Under the pieces are notes generated by a model, which did no database searches, was not told the DNA's origin, and saw nothing but the letters and a program-made list of their open reading frames with translations. A DNA stretch of 9,173 nt from CAYMOV01 sp964392085 (GTDB lineage: Bacteria; Oederibacteriota; Muellerivitia; Muellerivitales; Muellerivitaceae). Positions within the stretch are counted from its first letter, which is position 1. Each line of letters starts with the position of its first letter. Below are positions 1-5,817 of the stretch, piece after piece. The stretch is from positions 1 through 9,173 of the forward strand of contig CAYMOV010000097.1 in NCBI GenBank assembly GCA_964392085.1, given 5' to 3'. The translations under genes and the position numbers were made by a program.

Positions 1-21
1 GGGGCCTTTGGGGACGGGCCC
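1..21 (-). terminator. Possible start of a terminator hairpin after the last lipoprotein gene, cut by the window edge
   Basis: Directly after the TAA stop of the lipoprotein gene the minus strand reads GGGCC, about ten bases, then GGCCC, a 5-bp GC inverted repeat (plus positions 2-6 and 17-21). This could be the base of a terminator closing module B, as a clear terminator closes module A. Any T-tract would lie outside the window, so this is only a suggestion. Confidence 0.22.
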
Positions 22-921
22 TTACCACAGTGTACTGCAGGTGTTGCCGGTATCCGCCGCGGTCCGGTCGTAGGCGTAGTAGGGCAGGGTGCTGTTCACC
101 CGGAAGCGGAACTTGGGGTAGGCGTACAACGTGGCGTTTCCCGGGTCGATCACCTGGACCCAGGCGTAACCCGGCATGGACGTCAACTTGACGCAGAAGA
201 CGTCGTTGACCTGGACCTGGGCCCCCTTGGCCAAGGTCGAAGTCGGGAAGAATTGGCCCGCGGGCGGCACCCCCGGGAAGTCCACCATTGGGCCGTTGCC
301 CATATAAGCCAGCAGGTTGTCGGTCGGCGTGTAGTTGTTGCCCTCTTGGAGGGAGTATTGGGACCCCGTCCAAGTGACTCCCATGTCGTTCCCGGTCACG
401 CTCACGGGATAGGCCGAGAAGGTATCGGCCGCAAAGTTGTAATCCCCGCCGTAGTACTGGGTTGTGTTAAGGACGGTGCAGTTGCGGCTCACCGAACCCA
501 GGTCCACGCTTAGGCCGTCCGAGGGCAGTGGCTGGGCAAGGTTGATGGAGACGGCCCCCACGGCCACGGGGGCCTGGGTGGCGGCGTCGTTGAGCTGGAA
601 CGAGAGGAGCCGGGGCCCGCCGCCGGGTACGTCGAGGTTCGCCAGGTAGTCCAGGTCCCCGTTCGCGGAAGGGATGGGGGCTCCCGGGTTCAGGGTCCCG
701 ACCAGTGGCGAAGCCAGGTCCGGCCCGTTGATCCGGTATAGGATCTGGGGCACGGCCGCCAACGATTGGGACGCCACGTCGGGCCCTCCCAGGGCCAGCG
801 AAAGGTGGATGGGTCCCAAAAGTTGGGACGTGGGGGCCAAGGGTTTCCCCTTCGCGCACCCCACGTAGAGAAGGACGACGGCCGAAAGGAGGCCGGCCAT
901 TTTCAAGCGCGTGAGGCTCAC
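22..921 (-). CDS. Predicted lipoprotein, module B, without propeller (299 aa)
   Basis: Predicted envelope lipoprotein of unknown function. I start it at a GTG at 921 rather than the ATG at 900. The GTG overlaps the TGA stop of the upstream barrel gene (GTGA), has a GGAGG seven bases upstream, and gives a fuller signal peptide (MSLTRLKMAGLLSAVVLLYV) ending at Cys22. The box before the Cys (LYVG) is unusual because it has Tyr at -3. Residues about 35-145 look like a beta-sandwich. Residues 148-299 match residues 172-310 of the module A lipoprotein: LAYMGNGPMVDFPG corresponds to ISYLGNGEFVDFPR, followed by a shared AKG, a VxVxDV segment, WxQV and a FRFR/FTFR strand. Cys148 and Cys295 match Cys172 and Cys310 of the paralog; Cys243 is extra. 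The protein ends (STLW) where the paralog continues into an NHL propeller. Coding and paralogy are secure; function is unknown. Confidence 0.85.
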   Translation of the reverse strand: MSLTRLKMAGLLSAVVLLYVGCAKGKPLAPTSQLLGPIHLSLALGGPDVASQSLAAVPQILYRINGPDLASPLVGTLNPGAPIPSANGDLDYLANLDVPGGGPRLLSFQLNDAATQAPVAVGAVSINLAQPLPSDGLSVDLGSVSRNCTVLNTTQYYGGDYNFAADTFSAYPVSVTGNDMGVTWTGSQYSLQEGNNYTPTDNLLAYMGNGPMVDFPGVPPAGQFFPTSTLAKGAQVQVNDVFCVKLTSMPGYAWVQVIDPGNATLYAYPKFRFRVNSTLPYYAYDRTAADTGNTCSTLW

Positions 922-2036
922 CAGGCCACCTCCCAGGAAGAGCCGAACGTAAACCGGTTGTAAGCCCCGGCGACCAACGCCCCGGAGGCGTCCACCCCGC
1001 CGTGTGGGAGGAGGATATGGTCGTAAGAGGTCGAGAGGACCCAGGCGCTCTTTCGTCCCATGGGGATCCTCAGGGACGGCGAGATACCGAAGAGCCATCC
1101 GCCCCCGTCGCAACCGGACTCACCCTCGGGATACCCGTTGGCGGTCACCCATTTGACCGAACCGTCAATCTTCATTTTCCGGTAACGGTAGGAAGGCTGG
1201 ACATAAAACCGTTGGCCCAGCGAAGCGTGACCCTCGGTCACCAGGGCGCCTCCCTCGTTCCGGCGGGCCTTGGTATAGATGTTGGACCCCGCCTCATAAG
1301 AAAACCCCTTGGTCCCGCCGCGCGAATAGGAAAGGTTGAGGTTGGGCCCAAGTTGGAAGACGTCGTTCCCATCCTGGCGGGTCGGCCGGTAGACGAGGAA
1401 ACTCGCGCGGAAGGTTTCGTTCTTCCCGTGCCCAAGGGGATGCACCCGGTTCCCCGCCACAAAGAAGGCGTCCCCCGCCTTCAGGTCGCCCGATAAACCA
1501 GGGTCCGGTTGGTAGGCGCCTTCCACCTGGTAACCGGCCGCCAGGCCCAACCGGGACTTGCCCCAGGGTAGGGCCATGGCGTACATCCCGCTCATCCCGA
1601 AAGCCCGACCCTCGTACCGGGTGTCCACGAAATCCGTCGGGAGGTTCCCCGCCACCTGGAGTGTCTCCCACTGTTTGTCCCCGGTTGGAAGGTTGCACTC
1701 CAGGCTGACGAGGGAATCCGCGCCGAACGCCCGGAAGTTCAGGTCCCCCCCCAGCTTCGTGTCCGAGAAATGCGTCAGGATCTCGGTTTCGGGAAGGGCC
1801 CCTAACTGCGAGGTGTATTGGCCGGTGCCGTACTGGGACCGGGAGTAAAGGTCGAAGGCCGGGGAGAACCTCAGGCCCAGGGAGAGGGGCGTCCAGCATT
1901 CCCACCCGCTGAACCGCCGGTCGAAGTCGCTGGACCAGGTCTGGTAGTTTTCTCCGAAGCCGAAGGAACCCCCGGCCAGGCTGAGGGTGGGTGGGACGAT
2001 CCAAAGGGCCGCCATCAGGAGCAGGGTCCGCCTCAT
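918..2036 (-). CDS. Outer-membrane beta-barrel protein, module B (372 aa)
   Basis: Predicted outer-membrane barrel. It has a Sec signal peptide (residues 1 to about 21, ending SLAGG), then many alternating short strands rich in Tyr, Trp, Phe and Gly, and a C-terminal strand ending in Trp (FGSSWEVAW), consistent with a barrel-assembly signal. The NLPTGDKQWE motif (115-124) and the following RYEGRAFGMSGMYAM resemble the PTGD region of transporter-like barrels of the MetA-pathway type (Pfam PF13557), but I could not test this. It is a paralog of the module A barrel: both share NLPTGDKxWE, RYxGRxFGxxGMY, G(Q/D)RFY, ANGY, GGG and a YN-xx-TFG C-terminus. The ATG overlaps the FecR stop as ATGA and has GGAG eight bases upstream. 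At about 370 residues it is far smaller than a TonB-dependent receptor and no plug domain is visible. Substrate unknown. Confidence 0.87.
   Translation of the reverse strand: MRRTLLLMAALWIVPPTLSLAGGSFGFGENYQTWSSDFDRRFSGWECWTPLSLGLRFSPAFDLYSRSQYGTGQYTSQLGALPETEILTHFSDTKLGGDLNFRAFGADSLVSLECNLPTGDKQWETLQVAGNLPTDFVDTRYEGRAFGMSGMYAMALPWGKSRLGLAAGYQVEGAYQPDPGLSGDLKAGDAFFVAGNRVHPLGHGKNETFRASFLVYRPTRQDGNDVFQLGPNLNLSYSRGGTKGFSYEAGSNIYTKARRNEGGALVTEGHASLGQRFYVQPSYRYRKMKIDGSVKWVTANGYPEGESGCDGGGWLFGISPSLRIPMGRKSAWVLSTSYDHILLPHGGVDASGALVAGAYNRFTFGSSWEVAW
929..933 (-). promoter_or_regulatory. Shine-Dalgarno GGAGG that supports the GTG start of the module B lipoprotein
   Basis: The minus strand reads GGAGG seven bases before the GTG at 921, inside the end of the barrel gene. 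The ATG at 900 has no comparable site. Together with the GTGA stop/start overlap, this decides the start and implies translational coupling. Confidence 0.7.
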
Positions 2037-2785
2037 GGCAGGGTCTCCGGTTGGCCCATCCGGAGGTTCAATTTCAGGCGCACCCCGCCCTGGACCGCCG
2101 GGTCCGTGAGGCTGTTGTCGGCGTCGGTCCCCAATCCCCGGCCGAGGGCCTGCTTCAGGTCCTCCAGGGTCTTCCGGGAGAGCCCATCAATCCGGTCCTT
2201 GGGTTTGACAGGCGGGGTCGGGTTCCAAGGCTTTGAATCGCCGTCATGGAACTCGACCGCCTCGCCCTTGCCGTGGGTCTTGAGTTGTCCCTTCAGGTCG
2301 CTCCAAACCGTGCCGTCCAAAACCTTAAGGACCGCGATGTCATGGGGCGGGTCATAGGAGAGTGAGAACTTCGTGCCCCGGACCCCGCACACCACTCCCC
2401 CGGCCTTCAACTCGAACCGGGACTGGGTCCCCACGAGTTTCCGCACCCGGCATAGGACCTCACCCAGGACCAGCCGGGCCCGGAGAAGGATGCTTCCTCC
2501 TTCTGGTTTTTGGTGGGCCACCAATGTGACCTGGCTGTGGGCCGAGAGGGTGAGGGTGGACCCGTCCAGGGTGGTCACCACCACCGAGGCTTTTTCCCCG
2601 GTGGCGACGGTGTCGCCCGTTTCCAGGGTCCGGCCCTCATGGGCTGGCCGCCAATCGGCTTGGGCCGGCTTCACTGAAACGGGACCCGAGAGGGACCCCA
2701 ATTTGGCGCCGGTATCGTCCGCGCGTACCGGTAGGGAAACCCCCGCCAATAAAAGCAATGCGGAAAGGAGAAAGGTCTTTTTCAT
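2033..2785 (-). CDS. Exported FecR-domain protein, module B (250 aa)
   Basis: Periplasmic protein with a FecR domain (family PF04773). The signal peptide is residues 1-22 (MKKTFLLSALLLLAG..., likely cleaved after VRA). The FecR region runs from about 28 to 180, with a GDTVATGEKASVVVTTLDGS strand pair and the core SRFELKAGGVVCGVRGTKF at 122-140. A linker rich in Pro, Lys and Asp follows (186-230), then a short beta-like end (VRLKLNLRM). Known FecR proteins pass signals through an N-terminal cytoplasmic anti-sigma segment and a membrane helix; here a cleavable signal replaces both, so the protein should be wholly periplasmic. I chose the ATG at 2785 because it begins an ideal signal peptide; longer in-frame starts (to 2884) would put about 33 unlikely residues in front. 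No clear Shine-Dalgarno is visible, which may fit a near-leaderless transcript. The stop overlaps the barrel start (ATGA). Confidence 0.88.
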   Translation of the reverse strand: MKKTFLLSALLLLAGVSLPVRADDTGAKLGSLSGPVSVKPAQADWRPAHEGRTLETGDTVATGEKASVVVTTLDGSTLTLSAHSQVTLVAHQKPEGGSILLRARLVLGEVLCRVRKLVGTQSRFELKAGGVVCGVRGTKFSLSYDPPHDIAVLKVLDGTVWSDLKGQLKTHGKGEAVEFHDGDSKPWNPTPPVKPKDRIDGLSRKTLEDLKQALGRGLGTDADNSLTDPAVQGGVRLKLNLRMGQPETLP

Positions 2786-2795
2786 GGATGAACGG

Positions 2796-2804
2796 ATGAT
2801 AACA
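2796..2804 (-). promoter_or_regulatory. Candidate extended -10 (TGTTATCAT) for module B
   Basis: The minus strand reads TGT then TATCAT (one mismatch to TATAAT), an extended -10. I see no convincing -35 at 16-18 bp. The hexamer ends 10 bases before the FecR ATG, so transcription from it would leave an untranslated leader of only about four bases. That agrees with the missing Shine-Dalgarno, but it could also be chance. Confidence 0.25.
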
Positions 2805-2843
2805 CCGGCCCCGGAAAATCCTGAGGTGTCCCGGCCGGTTTTT

Positions 2844-2860
2844 GGGGAAAACGGTTCCCC
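2844..2860. repeat. Perfect 6-bp inverted repeat GGGGAA-N5-TTCCCC upstream of module B
   Basis: GGGGAA (2844-2849) and TTCCCC (2855-2860) are separated by five bases, about 40 bp upstream of the candidate -10. It could be an operator, or a second hairpin after the main terminator. There is no T-run directly after it on the minus strand, so it is not itself an intrinsic terminator. Confidence 0.3.
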
Positions 2861-2885
2861 AAGGGATCGGGGAGCGTCTCCCAAT

Positions 2886-2921
2886 AAAAAAAGCCCCGGC
2901 TCCCAAGGGGAACCGGGGCTT
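2886..2921 (-). terminator. Intrinsic terminator closing module A
   Basis: Read on the minus strand, AAGCCCCGG pairs perfectly with CCGGGGCTT (9 bp, plus 2913-2921 and 2891-2899) around a 13-base loop. The stem runs straight into a T-run (plus A-run 2886-2892). It lies 11 bases after the TAG stop of the module A lipoprotein. It separates module A from module B, so module B needs its own promoter or depends on read-through. Confidence 0.88.
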
Positions 2922-2932
2922 CTAAGGACATG

Positions 2933-4663
2933 CTAGGGTCCAAAAGTATCGAGTGAGTAGTTGTATTGGTCGGCCACGGTGATCTTACCCGTTCCGTCGA
3001 TCGCGATCCCCCCGAGGCCGTTGAAGTAGTCGGTGGTGTTGCCATCGGTCCAGGAGGACCAATAGGTGAGGTAACTCCCCGTCGAGGAGAACTTGTCCAC
3101 CTCGTTGTAACTGGAGGAATAAATGTTGCCCGAGGAGTCCACCGCCACGTCCATGGGGCTGTAAATGAGGCCCCCCCCGATGTTTTTCAGGTAGTTGCCG
3201 TTATTGTCGAACTTCTCGATGACGCCGTAGTTGTTGTCGACCGCGTACAGGTTTCCCGCCGTGTCGGTCCCGACCCCCCGGAGGTAGCTGAAGGTGCCGG
3301 AACCTCCGCAACATCCGCCGAACTGGGTCACCGGGGATCCCCCGGTGTACTTGGTGATGTAGTAGGACGTGTCCGCGACGAAAACGTTGCCCGCGCCGTC
3401 CACGTCGAGGTCCACCGGGGTGTTCGCCATCGGGAAGGCGCTGAGCGAGTTGCCCTGGGCGTCCATGACCCAGACCGTATTGCCCGATCCGGTATCCGCC
3501 ACGTAGAGCGTGGTGGCGGCTCCCCTCGAGGCGGCCACCGCCACGGGGTTCGTGATCCAAGAACCGATGGTAGCGGATGCGCTCCCCCCCGTCAGGACTT
3601 GGACCCCATGGATCGTCACGGGTAGGGGGGAATAGACTCTCCCCGCCTGGTCGGCCGCGATGTACAAGGGCATATATCCCAGGGAAGCCAGGGGCCCCGG
3701 GACCGGCGTGGGACCGTAGGTGAAGTTGTCGTTGCAGTTCACCGCGCCCACGGTCGTCATGTCGAACCGGTAGTAGTTGTAGCCGTCGTTGTTGTACCGG
3801 AAGGTGAAATCGACCTCGTAGGGCACGCTCCCATTGCTGTAGAGGCTGGTGACTTGGAGCCAAACCAGGGCGTTTTGTCCCGGGAGCTTGATGCCGTAGA
3901 CGTCCCCGACACTGACCGGCCCGCCCTTGGCGGCCCCGCTATTGGCGAAGAAGGGTCCGGCGATCCGCGGGAAGTCGACGAACTCCCCGTTGCCCAGGTA
4001 GGAGATGAGGGTCTGCCCCTGTCCGGTGCCGTCCACCAGGAAACCGGTGTTGTAGTCGATTCCCAGGTCCCCCGAGTTGGTGTTGGTGCCGCCCTGGTCG
4101 AAGTTGTAATAATCGTTACCGTCGCCGTCGTAGACATACCCGTTGTAGCAAGAGGAGGTCAGGTTGCCCAACTGGAGGGTGAAGGGTGTCAAGCCGTTGA
4201 TGTCGACCTCCTGCGCCCCAAGGAGGAGGGGAGTCTCATTCGATGTCCGTTGGGACTTGACCCAGGGTTTCACCATCCTCATGTGGGGCCCCGACAGCGC
4301 CGTCACGGTTACGGATTGCTGGATGTCGAATACCTCCAAGGCGACCAAATACTTACCGGTCCCGGGCAGGTTGACCGTCATCGTCGGCGACTGGTTATTG
4401 GTGTTGTTGGTGAGGTCGAAGTTCTGGGACCCCGTCACGGGAGCCCCCCCCGTCGAGGGAAGGATGTTGTATTGCACCCGGACCGTGGTTTGGACCGAAA
4501 GGTCCAGCGCCTTCATCCGCGACCTCAGCTGGGCGGCGTTCAGGGTCAAGGAACCGGAACGACCCGCACGGGGCGCCACGGGGCTGGAAGACTTTAAGCA
4601 TCCCGCCAAGACCCCGAGGGACAAGCAAAGGACTCCACTAAGAAGCGCGTTTTTTTTCACCAT
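2933..4663 (-). CDS. Lipoprotein with unknown core domain and C-terminal NHL-type propeller, module A (576 aa)
   Basis: Predicted lipoprotein: MVKKNALLSGVLCLSLGVLA followed by GC, a perfect lipobox (LAGC) with acylation expected at Cys22. Residues about 40-165 look like an Ig-like beta-sandwich (NLPGTGKYLVALEVFD at 98-113). Residues 172-310 form the core shared with the module B lipoprotein, bounded by Cys172 and Cys310, with GNGEFVDFP at 224-232. A Pro-rich linker (318-325) leads to about six NHL-like repeats (330-576), each with a D-x-x-G-N-(V/L/I)-(F/Y) signature, as in DGAGNVFVAD, DTAGNLYAVD and DSSGNIYSSS. Six repeats suggest a six-bladed beta-propeller, a fold commonly used for binding. 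The start overlaps the barrel stop as ATGGTGA; either the ATG at 4663 or the GTG at 4660 could be used. The whole protein is rich in Asn, Gly and Tyr. Ligand or partner unknown. A terminator follows. Confidence 0.88.
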   Translation of the reverse strand: MVKKNALLSGVLCLSLGVLAGCLKSSSPVAPRAGRSGSLTLNAAQLRSRMKALDLSVQTTVRVQYNILPSTGGAPVTGSQNFDLTNNTNNQSPTMTVNLPGTGKYLVALEVFDIQQSVTVTALSGPHMRMVKPWVKSQRTSNETPLLLGAQEVDINGLTPFTLQLGNLTSSCYNGYVYDGDGNDYYNFDQGGTNTNSGDLGIDYNTGFLVDGTGQGQTLISYLGNGEFVDFPRIAGPFFANSGAAKGGPVSVGDVYGIKLPGQNALVWLQVTSLYSNGSVPYEVDFTFRYNNDGYNYYRFDMTTVGAVNCNDNFTYGPTPVPGPLASLGYMPLYIAADQAGRVYSPLPVTIHGVQVLTGGSASATIGSWITNPVAVAASRGAATTLYVADTGSGNTVWVMDAQGNSLSAFPMANTPVDLDVDGAGNVFVADTSYYITKYTGGSPVTQFGGCCGGSGTFSYLRGVGTDTAGNLYAVDNNYGVIEKFDNNGNYLKNIGGGLIYSPMDVAVDSSGNIYSSSYNEVDKFSSTGSYLTYWSSWTDGNTTDYFNGLGGIAIDGTGKITVADQYNYSLDTFGP

Positions 4664-5817
4664 TGGTATCCCACCCCGGTCCCGAAGGTCACTTCGTTGT
4701 AGGTCACATCGGTTAGGCTCCCCGTGGAGTCCAACGCGGCCTGGTTGTTGGTGATGTGGTTGTAACCGAGCGAATAACTCGTGTAGGTGTTGTTCCCCAT
4801 CTTCCATTTCAGGCCTTGGCTGGCCCCGACAACGGTCCCACCGCCGTTATAAAGTGGGTAGGTCTCGTCATAACCGTTCGCCGCGATGGATTTCAAGAGG
4901 AGGCCCGTGGTCAAACGGACCTTGGGGCCCGCGCCGTATTCCAGGGCCGGGGCCAGGTAGAACCTGTCCCCAAATGAACCGTTGAGCTCCGTCCCGTAGA
5001 CGCCCGTATTGACCAGCTTTCCCTTCCCGTAGATCGAATATCCCGCGTCCAGGAGGAAGCGGGTGGTCTTCCCGCTTTCCCAGCGGAGGTCCAGGACGGT
5101 CCGGGTGGGGACCCGGAAGGCCGGCGCCCCGTCGATTTTGCTGTCCTGCGCGATTGAATCCAGGGCCTTGACCCTGAACAGGCTGGAGGCCGTGCGGCGT
5201 CCCAAAACCAGCCCGACGACGGTGTAGTTCCCGTAATCCACCACGTCCTGGGAACCCGCCACCGAATCCACGGAACTGGAATAGAGGTAACCCGCCACGG
5301 CGGAAAGGTTCCAATCCCCGAACTGTTTCCCGATCCCGTACATCCCGTCGAAGCCGAAACCCCGGCCGCGGTAACGGCTCGACTCGAAGATGATCGGGAT
5401 GTTGCCCGGGAGCTGTTGTTGCTCCCAGCGCTTGTCGCCCGTCGGGAGGTTCACCTTCAAGGCCAGCGTCGAGGAAAAGGACCCCAAGGGGATGGAGTAA
5501 GCCAACCCCAGGAGGGTGTCCGTCAAACGGTTCCCGTCGAACGCGCTTCCGCCGAACCCCAGGTCCTTTTGCAGGTAATGTCCCTGGACGAAGGCGGTCG
5601 AAGCCGTGACCTGGAGGCGTCCATTCGGCGCCTTGAACTCGAAGTGGAACGGCATCAGGACTTCGGAACCCGAGGCCTGGAAGTTGCTGGTCCAGGAATC
5701 GTAAACCGCACCGTATTCAACCTCAGCTTTGGCCGAAACGGATGGGGCCAGCCAACTCATCCCAAGGGTGAACCCGAGAGCGGCCAACCAGACTTTCTTC
5801 TTCGTCGGGGTCCTCAA
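4657..5817 (-). CDS. Outer-membrane beta-barrel protein, module A (386 aa)
   Basis: Predicted outer-membrane barrel and paralog of the module B barrel. It begins at a TTG overlapping the FecR stop (TTGA), with a strong GGAGG six bases upstream; no ATG gives a sensible signal peptide. The signal peptide is residues 1-29 (basic MRTPTKKK, then a hydrophobic stretch ending VSA). The mature part alternates short amphipathic strands and turns, and the last strand is NEVTFGTGVGYQW with Trp at the C-terminus. NLPTGDKRWE is at 123-132, followed by RYRGRGFGFDGMY (149-160). A typical PTGD barrel motif suggests similarity to MetA-pathway-like transporter barrels (PF13557), as inference only. No plug domain and no TonB box are visible. 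Its position between a periplasmic FecR protein and a lipoprotein suggests that the three products act together in the envelope. Confidence 0.88.
   Translation of the reverse strand: MRTPTKKKVWLAALGFTLGMSWLAPSVSAKAEVEYGAVYDSWTSNFQASGSEVLMPFHFEFKAPNGRLQVTASTAFVQGHYLQKDLGFGGSAFDGNRLTDTLLGLAYSIPLGSFSSTLALKVNLPTGDKRWEQQQLPGNIPIIFESSRYRGRGFGFDGMYGIGKQFGDWNLSAVAGYLYSSSVDSVAGSQDVVDYGNYTVVGLVLGRRTASSLFRVKALDSIAQDSKIDGAPAFRVPTRTVLDLRWESGKTTRFLLDAGYSIYGKGKLVNTGVYGTELNGSFGDRFYLAPALEYGAGPKVRLTTGLLLKSIAANGYDETYPLYNGGGTVVGASQGLKWKMGNNTYTSYSLGYNHITNNQAALDSTGSLTDVTYNEVTFGTGVGYQW

Noticed and set aside
1294..2004. 236-codon minus-strand frame inside the module B barrel gene
   Set aside because: Alternate-frame shadow: Pro/Gly/Arg-rich translation with no domain, while the overlapping frame encodes a barrel with a signal peptide and a clear paralog.
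3000..3700. Regular repeats in the lipoprotein gene as a DNA tandem repeat
   Set aside because: The periodicity is at the protein level (NHL-like blades); the DNA of the repeats is not conserved enough to be a tandem nucleotide repeat.
3854..4597. 247-codon plus-strand frame opposite the module A lipoprotein
   Set aside because: Antisense shadow; the minus-strand gene has a lipobox and a paralog, and the plus frame has no ribosome site or motif I recognise.
4649..4657. A-AAA-AAC slippery heptamer in the lipoprotein start region as a programmed frameshift site
   Set aside because: It falls at codons 3-5, where a shifted frame would give no useful product, and I see no stimulating hairpin. 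It is better read as a Lys-Lys-Asn signal-peptide start.
918..5817. TonB-dependent receptors forming FecA/FecR pairs
   Set aside because: The barrels are only 372 and 386 residues, without a plug domain or TonB box, and no sigma factor gene is in the window.
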